64,000 nt of DNA, from positions 1,708,501 through 1,772,500 of the forward strand of contig NZ_CP040093.1 in assembly GCF_006016075.1 (NCBI RefSeq), given 5' to 3'. Under the pieces are notes generated by a model. That model was given only the letters and a program-made list of their open reading frames with translations, ran no database searches and had not been told where the DNA came from. This DNA comes from Caloramator sp. E03 (GTDB taxonomy: Bacteria; Bacillota; Clostridia; Clostridiales; Caloramatoraceae). The position numbers and the translations under genes were made by a program. Positions 24,925-34,260 of this stretch are shown here, piece after piece; the first letter of the stretch is position 1, and each line of letters begins with the position of its first letter.

Positions 24925-26070
24925 ATGGATTATAATCATAACTCATGGGAAAGTGGAGTAAGATTTGTTGAAGAAAGAAAGCCTAAAAAGTTTATGAGGT
25001 TTTTAGGAATTATACTAATCGTGTTTTTTTCTGCTTCAATAGGAGGTATTCTTGGTGGATACTATGTGAAGAAAAATTATGAAAATGAATATGTTTATGA
25101 AGGAAATATAAAGAATAGTGTAAAAAGTTTATCTCAAAATACTCAGACGTCTGATATACCAAAGAATTCAATAAACAATGTTGCAGACCAAGTTGGACCT
25201 ACAATTGTGGGAGTTAATAATAATGTTAGGACATGGGGTGGAGGAACAGCTCTTCAAGGTAGTGGCTCTGGTATTATATTTGACAAATCAGGGTATATAG
25301 TAACTAATGAACATGTAATAGACGGAGCAACTAATGTAACAGTTACTCTTCCAGGAGGTAAAAAACTTCCCGCACAGATTATAGGAAGTGATGTTAGAAG
25401 TGATCTTGCAGTGCTTAAAGTTAATGCGCAAAACCTACCAGTTGCAAAATTTGGAGATTCATCTAAAGTTAGGGTTGGAGATACAGCGATTGCAATTGGC
25501 AATCCTTTAGGGGAAGAATTTGCAGGTTCAGTAACTGTAGGAGTTGTAAGTGCTGTTAATAGAAAGCTTTATCTTGATGGAAAGATGTATAAGCTTATTC
25601 AGACTGACGCTTCGATAAACCCAGGTAACAGTGGAGGAGCTTTATGTAATGTTGCTGGAGAGATTATAGGTATAAATACATTAAAAAACGTTGACGCAGA
25701 GGGTATGGGCTTTGCAATTCCAATAAATGAAGCAATTCCTATAATTCAAGCTCTTATGAAAAATGGTTATGTTTCAAGGCCATATATAGGGATTGAATAT
25801 CAGTTTATTGATGAAGATACAGCAAATGAAAATGGAATTCCGGTTGGAGTCTATGTAGCCAGGACTGTAAAAGGAGGGGCAGCAGAAAAAGCAGGTATAT
25901 TGCCTGGAGATATAATTGTTGCCTTCGATAAAGTTAGTATCGACAGTTCTGAAACATTAATAGAAGTTCTTTCAAAGCACAAAGTAGGAGATGTAGTAAC
26001 ATTAAAGATATATCGTAATGGAAGTTATCAAAATATACAGATAAAGCTTCAAGATTCAAATGGAAGATAA
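24925..26070 (+). CDS. htrA: HtrA/DegP-like serine protease with PDZ domain
   Basis: 381 aa from ATG 24925 (AAGGAGGTG upstream; the longer frame from 24907 contains that site). A single N-terminal membrane anchor (about residues 30-50) carries the catalytic domain outside the cell. The triad is His130 (TNEHVIDG), Asp160 (RSDLAVLKV) and Ser236 (NPGNSGGAL). One PDZ domain covers about 285-380. It degrades misfolded envelope proteins. Lies 83 bases after the histidine kinase gene and is a plausible target of that system. Confidence 0.93.
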   Translation: MDYNHNSWESGVRFVEERKPKKFMRFLGIILIVFFSASIGGILGGYYVKKNYENEYVYEGNIKNSVKSLSQNTQTSDIPKNSINNVADQVGPTIVGVNNNVRTWGGGTALQGSGSGIIFDKSGYIVTNEHVIDGATNVTVTLPGGKKLPAQIIGSDVRSDLAVLKVNAQNLPVAKFGDSSKVRVGDTAIAIGNPLGEEFAGSVTVGVVSAVNRKLYLDGKMYKLIQTDASINPGNSGGALCNVAGEIIGINTLKNVDAEGMGFAIPINEAIPIIQALMKNGYVSRPYIGIEYQFIDEDTANENGIPVGVYVARTVKGGAAEKAGILPGDIIVAFDKVSIDSSETLIEVLSKHKVGDVVTLKIYRNGSYQNIQIKLQDSNGR

Positions 26071-26113
26071 GACTTTTGGGCTTTTAAGTATTAAAACTTT
26101 TGTAAAGAAGAGG

Positions 26114-26184
26114 CCCTCATGAATCTAATAGCCAATTAGACATTTTATTAAAAAGCTCTAAATTGGTTATTAGATTCATGAGGG
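26114..26184. repeat. Long inverted repeat, 26-27 base arms
   Basis: The arms 26114-26139 (beginning CCCTCATGAATCTAATA) and 26158-26184 (ending TATTAGATTCATGAGGG) are complementary except for one mismatch and one extra base, around an 18-base loop. It lies between htrA and pth. There is no T run directly after it, so it may be a folded 3' end or a small mobile repeat. Confidence 0.75.
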
Positions 26185-26321
26185 TTATATTAAATTTTAA
26201 AACACTAATTATTGATTTAGTACATGTTTATTAACAATCCGAGGCCACAGGGCTTTTTCTTTTTTAAATAAACCCTTTATGATATACTAATATATGTTAT
26301 TTAAATAGAAGGAGTGTTTTT

Positions 26322-26894
26322 ATGTATATTGTTGCTGGACTTGGAAATCCTGGTAAGGAATATGAAAATACAAGGCATAACATTGGATTTATGGTTTTAG
26401 ATTTTTTAGCTAAAAAGCTTGATTTTAATATATCAAAAATAAAATTTAAAGGATTAACTGGAGAATGCGTGATAGAAAATGAAAAGATAATATTTTTAAA
26501 ACCTTCAACCTATATGAATTTAAGTGGGGATAGCATAAGAGAGGCTGTAGATTTTTACAAAATTCCCCTTTCAAATCTTATTGTAGTTTACGATGATGTG
26601 GATATTATGTTTGGGAAAATAAGGATAAGACCTTCAGGAAGCGATGCGGGACATAATGGTATGAAAAGTATAATATATCAGCTTAATAGTAATGAGTTTC
26701 CACGCATTAGAGTAGGTATAGGGGCTGCAAATAAGAATATGATATCTCATGTTCTTGGAAGTTTTTCCGAAAATGAAAGGGAAATACTTCAAGATATTAT
26801 ACAAGTAGCTGGAGATGCTATAATTGATATAATAAAAAATGGAATACAATATTCCATGAATAAGTATAATTCTCTTATTGTAGGTAAAGAATAG
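26322..26894 (+). CDS. pth: Peptidyl-tRNA hydrolase
   Basis: 190 aa. Begins MYIVAGLGNPGKEYENTRHNIGF with the catalytic His in RHNIG, then FLKPSTYMNLSG and VYDDVDIMFGKIRIRPSGSDAGHNGMKS (catalytic Asp and conserved His-Asn-Gly). It recycles peptidyl-tRNAs in the cytosol. AAGGAG site before ATG. Followed closely by mfd, the usual pth-mfd order in clostridia. Confidence 0.96.
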   Translation: MYIVAGLGNPGKEYENTRHNIGFMVLDFLAKKLDFNISKIKFKGLTGECVIENEKIIFLKPSTYMNLSGDSIREAVDFYKIPLSNLIVVYDDVDIMFGKIRIRPSGSDAGHNGMKSIIYQLNSNEFPRIRVGIGAANKNMISHVLGSFSENEREILQDIIQVAGDAIIDIIKNGIQYSMNKYNSLIVGKE

Positions 26895-26931
26895 AAATTA
26901 GGAATGTAATGTTGATAAAGGGGGTGGATTT

Positions 26932-29900
26932 TTGAGATTTAAAGGCTTAAATGACGTTTTTAAAAAACATGAAGAATATGAAATTATATTGTCTTCATTA
27001 AATACAGGAAAAACTCCATGTCAAATTCATGGCCTTTCTGAGTCACAAAAGGCCTATATTTCATGCTGCCTTTTTGATGATACTCAAAGACAAACATTAA
27101 TACTTACACATAATGATATAGAAGCAAGGAAAATATACGATGATATAAAGATATTTACAGATAAATGTTATTATCTGCCAATTAGAGAAATGGTTTTTAA
27201 TGTTGATGTTACTTCTGGTGAAGTAAAGATAGAAAGGCTAAAGACCATATATAAAATATTATCTGGGGAACCTATTATAGTTGTTGCCTCTGTTGATGCA
27301 ATATTTTATAATATGCCACCTAAAAACATATTCATAAAAAATACATTTACTTTAAAACCTAACGATTCAATTGAAATATTATCCCTGGCAACTAAGCTTA
27401 TAGATCTTGGATATGAAAGAGTTGAAATAGTAGAGGGTAGTGGTCAGTTTGCTCAAAGGGGAGGAATAATTGATATATTTTCACCTTTAAATGATGAACC
27501 TTATAGAATAGAGTTTTTCGGGGATGAGATTGATACTATAAGAACCTTTGATGTAGTAAGCCAAAGAAGTAAAAATAAGGTTGATAGTGCTTTAATATAT
27601 CCAGCAAGAGAAACAATAATAGACTCAGATAGAATACAAGCCATTGTAAGTAATATAGAAAAGGATTTTGAATTAAAATACAAATCTTATTCAAAGAAAA
27701 ACAAAGAGGCAGCAGAGAGATTAAGAGTAAGAGTAAAAGAAAATATAGAAAAACTTAAGAATTTTAGATACTTTGAAGGTATAGATAGCTATATGCTATA
27801 TCTATATAATTCTTCAAATTTTTTTATAGATTATTTTGATAACCCTATCGTTATACTTGATGAATCAGGGAGAATAGTGCAAAGGATAAACACAGGATAT
27901 GAAGAGTTCGAGGATACGTTTAAGTCAATGCTTGATAAAGGAGATGTAATGCCACTGCAGGGAGAGTACTTCTTTCCACCAGAATATATAATTAATTCCA
28001 TTAATAAGAATAAAATTATAGCTCTAAATATGTTGCCACGAGTTGTTGATGATATAAAACCTTTATCGGTTGTTAACTTCAATGCTATTTCAATGAATCC
28101 TTTATCTGGTAATATAGAATTTTTAATAAATGAAATAAAGAGTAAAATCAAGAATAGATACAGCATACTTATTATGGCTGGGACTTCGAGTAGGGCAGAA
28201 AGGCTTGCAAAAAGCTTAAAAGAAGAAGAAATAGATGCATTGTATGTTGAAGAAGTAGATGAATTAAGAGAGGGAAAGGTTGTTGTAACATCAGGTAGCC
28301 TAAGCCGAGGAATGGAATTCCCTGATAAAAAATTGATTGTTATATCAGACAAAGAGTTTTTTAAGGAAAAGACTAAAAGAAAGGGAACTTTTGCAAAAAA
28401 AGCAGGGAAAATACAAAGCTTTACAGACTTAAAAGTTGGAGATTATGTTGTTCATGTAAACCATGGTATTGGAATATATAAGGGAATCACACAGCTTGTA
28501 ATAGACGGCATAAAAAAAGATTATCTTCTTCTTCAATATCAGGGAGGAGATACTCTGTATGTACCAGTTGAGCAGCTTGATATGGTTCAAAAATATATTG
28601 GTGCAGATGATGAGCCTCCAAAGGTTTATAAGCTTGGAGGAAGCGAATGGGCAAAAACTAAGAAAAAGGTTAAAGAATCACTAAGAGAGATGGCAGAAAA
28701 CCTTATAGAACTTTATGCGGTAAGAAAAACTATAAAAGGATATGCTTTCTCAAAGGATACACCATGGCAAAAGCAGTTTGAAGATGAGTTCCCATACCAA
28801 GAGACTCCTGATCAGATAGCAGCCATAGAAGAAATAAAAAAGGATATGGAAAAGCCACAGCCTATGGATAGACTTCTTTGTGGTGATGTGGGATATGGAA
28901 AGACAGAAGTTGCAATGAGAGCGGCATTTAAAGCTGTTATGGATGGGAAGCAAGTTGCAGTGCTTGTTCCAACTACAATTCTTGCAGAGCAGCACTATAA
29001 TAACTTTAAACAAAGGTTTATGGATTTTCCTGTAAGTATTGATATGATAAGCAGGTTCAGAAATAGAGAGCAGCAGAAGAAAACTCTTTCGGATCTTCAT
29101 GTAGGGAATATAGATATAATAATAGGTACCCATAGACTTTTACAAAAGGATGTTAAATTTAAAGACCTTGGGCTTTTAATAATCGATGAAGAACAAAGAT
29201 TTGGTGTTTCTCATAAGGAGAAGATAAAACTTTTAAAAAAGAATATTGATGTTCTTACTTTAACTGCAACTCCTATACCCAGAACTCTTCATATGTCTAT
29301 GATTGGAGTTAGGGACATGAGTATAATAGAAACACCTCCTGAAGAGAGGTATCCTGTTCAAACTTATGTGATGGAGTACAATGAGAATATAGTTAAAGAT
29401 GCAATTTTAAGGGAAATTTCAAGAGGTGGACAGGTATTTTTTGTATATAATAGAGTTGAAACTATAAAGGACATGCAGGCAGCATTAACGAAAATTATTC
29501 CTGAGGCTAAAATAATCATTGCTCACGGTAAAATGGATGAAAAGGAGTTGGAAGAAGCTATATTGAGTTTTATATCTGGAGAAGGAGATATACTCCTTTG
29601 TACTACTATAATTGAAACTGGTATAGATATGCCTAATGTAAATACTCTTATAGTATATGATGCTGATAAAATGGGTTTGTCACAACTATACCAGCTAAGA
29701 GGAAGGGTTGGCCGCTCTAATAGGCTTGCTTTTGCATATTTTACCTATAGAAAAGATAAAATACTTACTGAAGTTGCTGAAAAAAGGCTTAAGGCAATAA
29801 AGGAATTTACGGAGTTTGGTTCCGGGTTTAAAATTGCAATGAGAGATCTTGAAATAAGAGGAGCTGGTAACCTTTTAGGAACGCAACAACATGGCCACAT

Positions 29901-30438
29901 GGTAGCGGTGGGCTATGATTTATACTGTAGACTTCTTGAGGAAGCTGTAAGGGAAATAAAAGGAGATATTAAGGATGAGTATACTGAAACTTCTATAGAG
30001 CTTACAGTGGATGCTTATATACCAGATAAGTTCATTGGCGATGAAATGGTTAAAATAGAAATATATAAAAAGATAGCTTCGATTGAAAGTATTGAGGATA
30101 AAGTTGAAGTTGAAGAGGAGATAGTAGATAGATTTGGAGATATACCACAACCTGTAGAAAATCTTATAAATATAGCCTATATTAAATCTATAGGTAAAAA
30201 ACTTAGGATAATAAATATAAAGCAGGTGAACAAGGAGGTTTATGTGCATTTTAAAGATGCAGACATCATACAAATAGATGTATTAAGAGATGTAAATGAA
30301 AAGCTTGATAAAATTTTAAGCTATGGAAGTACTACTGAGCCAATTATTAAATTTAAAGTTCAAAATAACACACTAATTATAAATACATTAAAGAAATTTT
30401 TGGAACTGATCTGTGATTTGCATAATATAGATAAATAG
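26932..30438 (+). CDS. mfd: Transcription-repair coupling factor
   Basis: 1168 aa, full length. Starts at TTG 26932 after GGGGGTGG. It has an N-terminal UvrB-like region (QRGGIIDIFSP), a CarD-like RNA polymerase interaction domain (LKVGDYVVHVNHGIGIYKG), and a RecG-like helicase core. The core contains DRLLCGDVGYGKTEVAMRAAF (Walker A), DEEQRFGV (Walker B), TATPIPRTL, RGRVGRS and the AGNLLGTQQHGH translocation motif. A TRCF C-terminal domain ends the protein. It removes stalled polymerase and recruits excision repair. Confidence 0.96.
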   Translation: MRFKGLNDVFKKHEEYEIILSSLNTGKTPCQIHGLSESQKAYISCCLFDDTQRQTLILTHNDIEARKIYDDIKIFTDKCYYLPIREMVFNVDVTSGEVKIERLKTIYKILSGEPIIVVASVDAIFYNMPPKNIFIKNTFTLKPNDSIEILSLATKLIDLGYERVEIVEGSGQFAQRGGIIDIFSPLNDEPYRIEFFGDEIDTIRTFDVVSQRSKNKVDSALIYPARETIIDSDRIQAIVSNIEKDFELKYKSYSKKNKEAAERLRVRVKENIEKLKNFRYFEGIDSYMLYLYNSSNFFIDYFDNPIVILDESGRIVQRINTGYEEFEDTFKSMLDKGDVMPLQGEYFFPPEYIINSINKNKIIALNMLPRVVDDIKPLSVVNFNAISMNPLSGNIEFLINEIKSKIKNRYSILIMAGTSSRAERLAKSLKEEEIDALYVEEVDELREGKVVVTSGSLSRGMEFPDKKLIVISDKEFFKEKTKRKGTFAKKAGKIQSFTDLKVGDYVVHVNHGIGIYKGITQLVIDGIKKDYLLLQYQGGDTLYVPVEQLDMVQKYIGADDEPPKVYKLGGSEWAKTKKKVKESLREMAENLIELYAVRKTIKGYAFSKDTPWQKQFEDEFPYQETPDQIAAIEEIKKDMEKPQPMDRLLCGDVGYGKTEVAMRAAFKAVMDGKQVAVLVPTTILAEQHYNNFKQRFMDFPVSIDMISRFRNREQQKKTLSDLHVGNIDIIIGTHRLLQKDVKFKDLGLLIIDEEQRFGVSHKEKIKLLKKNIDVLTLTATPIPRTLHMSMIGVRDMSIIETPPEERYPVQTYVMEYNENIVKDAILREISRGGQVFFVYNRVETIKDMQAALTKIIPEAKIIIAHGKMDEKELEEAILSFISGEGDILLCTTIIETGIDMPNVNTLIVYDADKMGLSQLYQLRGRVGRSNRLAFAYFTYRKDKILTEVAEKRLKAIKEFTEFGSGFKIAMRDLEIRGAGNLLGTQQHGHMVAVGYDLYCRLLEEAVREIKGDIKDEYTETSIELTVDAYIPDKFIGDEMVKIEIYKKIASIESIEDKVEVEEEIVDRFGDIPQPVENLINIAYIKSIGKKLRIINIKQVNKEVYVHFKDADIIQIDVLRDVNEKLDKILSYGSTTEPIIKFKVQNNTLIINTLKKFLELICDLHNIDK

Positions 30439-30473
30439 TTTATAATAATTTATATGCTAAGAGAGAGAGAGGG

Positions 30474-31478
30474 ATGAAAGTGGGGAAAATAAAAAGGTCA
30501 ATAGCTATTGTTCTATTTCTAACGTTTTTAGTAGGTCTTACGGGATGTGATTTAATTGCAAAAACTCCAGAGGGTATAAAAAATACTGTTGTAGCTAAAG
30601 TAGGTAACGAAAAAATTACGAGAGGTGATTTTGATAAAAGGTTGTCTCTTGAAAAAACAAGATATGAATCATATTATGGTGAGGGATTCTTTGATAAGAA
30701 GGAGAATGCAGAATATTTAAAGGAAATAAAAGAAAAGCTTCTGGATCAGATGGTTGAAGAAAAAGTTTATCTTCAAAAAGCAAAGGAATTAAACGTAGTT
30801 CCTGATGAAAAATCTTTAAATGATGAAGTTCAAAAGCAAATAGATGAGGCTATTAAAGCCTATGGAGATGAGAAAAAATTTAATGATCAGTTATCAAAGT
30901 TAAAGATTACAATAGATGATTATAAGGAACTTGTAAAGAATAGTATAATCTTTGAAAAACTTTATGACAATCAAACAAAAGATATAAAAGCTACAGATGA
31001 AGAAATTAATAACTATTATCATGAAAATGCTTATGATTATACAGAAAAGCCAAATGTTATGAATGTTTCACATATACTTGTAAATACTGAGGAAGAGGCA
31101 AAAAAAGTTAAAGAAGAGATAGATAAAGGATTAAAGTTTGAAGATGCTGCAAAAAAATATAGTACTGATCCTGGTTCAAAGGATAAAGGCGGAGAGCTAG
31201 GAGATATTTATTACAATGATAAAAATTATGATAATAATTTCATGCTTGCAGCAATAGCACTCCCCGTAGGAAAGATTAGCTCCCCAGTAAAAAGCCAGTT
31301 TGGATATCACATTATTAAGGTAAATAAAAAGACTGAATATCCAATGGTTCCACTTGAGAAAGTTAAAAGTGAGATAAGCAATATACTTATTGAACAGAAA
31401 AAATCTGACAAATTCCAAAAACTTGTACAAGAATGGGAAAAGAAAATTAGCATTAAAAAATATACAGATAGATTATAA
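30474..31478 (+). CDS. prsA: PrsA-like foldase lipoprotein (parvulin PPIase)
   Basis: 334 aa. A lipoprotein signal with lipobox LTGC (Cys25) places it on the outer face of the membrane. A SurA/PrsA N-terminal chaperone region is followed by a parvulin domain (about 195-295) with VSHILVNTEEEA, FEDAAKKYSTDPGSKDKGGELGDI and FGYHIIKV. It assists folding of secreted proteins. ATG 30474 or GTG 30480 could be the start; the purine-rich GAGAGAGAGGG fits the GTG slightly better. Follows mfd by 35 bases and ends at a terminator. Confidence 0.9.
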   Translation: MKVGKIKRSIAIVLFLTFLVGLTGCDLIAKTPEGIKNTVVAKVGNEKITRGDFDKRLSLEKTRYESYYGEGFFDKKENAEYLKEIKEKLLDQMVEEKVYLQKAKELNVVPDEKSLNDEVQKQIDEAIKAYGDEKKFNDQLSKLKITIDDYKELVKNSIIFEKLYDNQTKDIKATDEEINNYYHENAYDYTEKPNVMNVSHILVNTEEEAKKVKEEIDKGLKFEDAAKKYSTDPGSKDKGGELGDIYYNDKNYDNNFMLAAIALPVGKISSPVKSQFGYHIIKVNKKTEYPMVPLEKVKSEISNILIEQKKSDKFQKLVQEWEKKISIKKYTDRL

Positions 31479-31503
31479 GACTGCCGTGAGCAGTCTTTTT
31501 TTA
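31478..31503 (+). terminator. Terminator after prsA
   Basis: AGACTGC (31478-31484) and GCAGTCT (31490-31496) followed by a T run. Confidence 0.9.
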
Positions 31504-31556
31504 TGTAAAATATAATAATCAAAAATAAATTTTAACATAATCAGCAACATAAGTTG

Positions 31557-31607
31557 CCCACTTTGTAAAGTTGGGGTAGTTCACAGTTTATGCAATCAAT
31601 GTATAAT
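31557..31607 (+). promoter_or_regulatory. Promoter region of the antiporter gene with small palindrome
   Basis: TTCACA (31580-31585), 16-base spacer, TATAAT (31602-31607). Just upstream, CCCACTTTGTAAAGTTGGG (31557-31575) is a near-perfect inverted repeat and a possible operator. Arginine or another amino acid as signal is only a guess. Confidence 0.5.
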
Positions 31608-31712
31608 AAAGATAGAGATATATTAAATATATAATTTATTTCATTCTGCAAAAAATAAAGATAATATTAAGTTTATTTATAGCATTTTAAATAAATTTTA
31701 GGAGGGTTTTTA

Positions 31713-33128
31713 GTGAAAAAAGAAAAAAAATTAGGCTTATTTCTACTTACAGGACTTGCTATAGGTTCTATGATAGGTGCTGGAATATTTGATAGTCCTA
31801 CAGGTTTGATTAAAAGTGCAAACCCTCAGACAACAGTTATTGCATGGCTTTTAGGAGGTTTTGGCGTTTTAATGCTTGCTTTAGTTTTTCAGATGCTTGC
31901 TAATAAGAAGCCAGAGCTTAAAGGTGGTATTTATTCTTACGCAAGAGAAGGATTTGGAGATCTTGTTGGTTTTAGCTCTGCTTGGGGATATTGGTTTAGT
32001 GCAGTAATAGGTAATGTTGCATTCATATTCTTACTATTTAAAACAATTAACAGTTTCTTTCCTGAAGGGCAGGGGCTTAAGCCTGTTGTTTCATTTATAC
32101 TTGGTTCTGTGTTACTATTTTTATATCATTATGTCATTAGCCGTGGAATAAAAGATGCCAGTGTTATAAATGCATTCTTTACAATTGCAAAAATTATTCC
32201 CCTTATACTTGTTATTTTGTTTGGGATATTTGTTTGGAAGTGGGATATATTTAATGTTCCATATTGGGAAAATATCCTTGCTGCAACTAAAGAAAGTACG
32301 AATCTTTACAATCAAATAAATGGTGCTATGAGTACAATACTTTGGTGTTTTATAGGTATTGAGGCTGCTGTTGTTATGTCAACAAGGGCGACGGATCAAA
32401 AAACTGTTGGGAAAGCTACTATACTTGGATTTTTTATAACACTTATAATATATATGCTTATATCAATTGTTGCAATGGGAGTTGTTACACCAGATAGGCT
32501 TGCAAATGCAGGTACACCTCTTGCTGATGTTTTAGCAGCTACAGCTCTTGGAAATGTTGGGGGGATAATTGTAAGGCTTGGAGTTATTGTTTCTGTATTA
32601 GGAGCACTTATCAGTTGGATACTTTTAACTGCGGAACTTCCTTTTGTTGCAGCAAAGGATAACGTAATGCCTAAATGGTTTGAGAAAGAAAATGCAGCTG
32701 GCGTACCAATTAATTCGTTGAGGCTTACAAATTTAGTTACTTTTATTTTTATATTTGGACTTTTATCTGAAAGGCTTCAAAGTGCCTATGATATAGCTTA
32801 TACCTTAGCAACTACAGTTTACCTTTTACCATATTTACTATCATCACTATATGCTATTAAAATATGTTTAAATGAAAAAGCTAAAGCCTGGGAAACCATT
32901 GTTTCAATATTAGCAATAATATATTCTATTTATGTGATATATACAGTTGGATTAATGTATTTTGGCTTAGCGATTATAATCTATACTATAGGATTGTTTG
33001 TTTATTTTATTGCTAAAAGAGAAAAAGATGAAAAATTCAATACATCTGAGAAAATTGCAATATTACTGTTAATTTTAGTGTCTATTATAATGATTGTTTT
33101 AATTATATTAGGCAAGGTAAGCTTATAA
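31713..33128 (+). CDS. APC-family basic amino acid antiporter
   Basis: 471 aa starting at GTG 31713 with GGAGGG upstream. About 12-13 membrane helices. The first helix has GLAIGSMIGAGIFDSP, then ELKGGIYSYAREGFGDLVGFSSAWGYW. This pattern is typical of the arginine/ornithine antiporter (ArcD/LysI-type) branch of the APC superfamily. Such carriers exchange substrate and product of amino acid fermentation. The exact pair cannot be fixed from sequence, and no catabolic genes are adjacent. It stands alone with its own promoter. Confidence 0.8.
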   Translation: MKKEKKLGLFLLTGLAIGSMIGAGIFDSPTGLIKSANPQTTVIAWLLGGFGVLMLALVFQMLANKKPELKGGIYSYAREGFGDLVGFSSAWGYWFSAVIGNVAFIFLLFKTINSFFPEGQGLKPVVSFILGSVLLFLYHYVISRGIKDASVINAFFTIAKIIPLILVILFGIFVWKWDIFNVPYWENILAATKESTNLYNQINGAMSTILWCFIGIEAAVVMSTRATDQKTVGKATILGFFITLIIYMLISIVAMGVVTPDRLANAGTPLADVLAATALGNVGGIIVRLGVIVSVLGALISWILLTAELPFVAAKDNVMPKWFEKENAAGVPINSLRLTNLVTFIFIFGLLSERLQSAYDIAYTLATTVYLLPYLLSSLYAIKICLNEKAKAWETIVSILAIIYSIYVIYTVGLMYFGLAIIIYTIGLFVYFIAKREKDEKFNTSEKIAILLLILVSIIMIVLIILGKVSL

Positions 33129-33252
33129 AAGCAATTTTATATAAAACATTTGGATAAATAATCATAAAACATGAATAAATACTTGATTAAAATAATATAT
33201 TAAGTTATAATAATATTATAAAATGAATAAAAATACACAGGAGATGCATGGT

Positions 33253-33453
33253 ATGAATAGTGAAATGAAAGGAGCAGATACTGTGGAAGAAAAGGATGCT
33301 ACGAACGTTAATATAGATATGAGAAGCATAGAAAGAAGCCCCTATAGATATAGTACACAAAAATGTATGGGCTGTGGATATATGTTAAGGCCCTCTTCTT
33401 GTGGAGTTTGTTTAACATGTCATTTTAGCTATCTTAAAAAACAAGATAAATAA
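33253..33453 (+). CDS. Small Cys-rich protein (zinc-ribbon-like)
   Basis: 66 aa if started at ATG 33253 (AGGAG nine bases upstream). GTG 33283 (AAAGGAG eight bases upstream, 56 aa) is equally possible, and ATG 33223 has no site. The C-terminal half holds CMGCGYMLRPSSCGVCLTC, five cysteines in two pairs plus one, likely a single metal site. The N-terminal part is polar. Family not recognised. Ended by a clear terminator just before spoVT. Confidence 0.6.
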   Translation: MNSEMKGADTVEEKDATNVNIDMRSIERSPYRYSTQKCMGCGYMLRPSSCGVCLTCHFSYLKKQDK

Positions 33454-33464
33454 TGGAACATGAA

Positions 33465-33499
33465 AAATACTTAGGATGTATTTCCCTAAGTATTTTTTT
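33465..33499 (+). terminator. Terminator before spoVT
   Basis: AAATACTTAGG (33465-33475) and CCTAAGTATTT (33485-33495) followed by T residues. Confidence 0.85.
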
Positions 33500-33605
33500 A
33501 TACTAAAATTTGAGAAATTTTGTTGTAATTTGGGTATAATTTTCTGTAATTTGAAGAAATTAATAGTAAGGTAAATTATAATGAAAATATTAAGGAGGTA
33601 AAGTA

Positions 33606-34160
33606 ATGAAAGCAACTGGTATAGTAAGAAGAATCGATGACTTAGGAAGAGTCGTTATACCTAAAGAGATAAGAAGAACTTTAAGAATTAGAGAAGGAGA
33701 TCCTCTTGAAATTTTCACTGATCGTGAAGGAGGAATAATTTTAAAGAAATATTCGCCTATAGGTGAATTAAGCGATTTTGCAAAGGAATATGCTGAAGCA
33801 CTTCAACAATCTGTTGGTCATTCTATACTTATTTGTGATAGAGATTCAATTATAGCAGTTGCAGGTGCTGCCAAAAAGGAATATATGGAAAAAAGGATTA
33901 GTGACGATGTTGAAAAAATACTTAATGAAAGAAAAACAGTGATGCATAATGCAAAAGATGGAGGGAAAGGATTTGCAATAACTGCTGATGAAGAAGATGG
34001 TACGGCTTATTCAGCCCAGGTTATATCACCAATAATAGCTGAGGGCGATGCAATTGGAGCAGTAATTATAATGTCAAAGGATGAAAATATTGTAATGGGA
34101 GATCAGGAGAAAAAGCTTTCAGAAACAGCAGCTGTATTTTTAGGTAAACAAATGGAGTAA
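33606..34160 (+). CDS. spoVT: Stage V sporulation regulator SpoVT
   Basis: 184 aa. An N-terminal AbrB-type swapped-hairpin DNA-binding domain (TGIVRRIDDLGRVVIPKEIRR) is followed by a GAF-like domain of about 120 aa. In Bacillus it is a forespore regulator acting after sigma-G. AAGGAGG before ATG. First gene of the conserved sporulation/housekeeping block that runs to ftsH. Confidence 0.96.
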   Translation: MKATGIVRRIDDLGRVVIPKEIRRTLRIREGDPLEIFTDREGGIILKKYSPIGELSDFAKEYAEALQQSVGHSILICDRDSIIAVAGAAKKEYMEKRISDDVEKILNERKTVMHNAKDGGKGFAITADEEDGTAYSAQVISPIIAEGDAIGAVIIMSKDENIVMGDQEKKLSETAAVFLGKQME

Positions 34161-34170
34161 TTTTATTAAT

Positions 34171-34192
34171 AGCAGCCATAGGCTGCTTTTGT
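34171..34192 (+). terminator. Terminator after spoVT
   Basis: AGCAGCC (34171-34177) and GGCTGCT (34181-34187) followed by TTTGTTTT. Confidence 0.85.
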
Positions 34193-34202
34193 TTTGCATA
34201 TA

Positions 34203-34256
34203 ATCCTCCTAATTCTAATATTTTATTATAAGAATATAAATAGCTAGTAGGAGGAT
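34203..34256 (+). promoter_or_regulatory. Inverted repeat masking the spoVB ribosome binding site
   Basis: ATCCTCCTA (34203-34211) is the exact complement of TAGGAGGAT (34248-34256), which contains the ribosome binding site five bases before the spoVB start. Folding would hide the site in any transcript reading in from spoVT. Confidence 0.55.
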
Positions 34257-34260
34257 AAAG

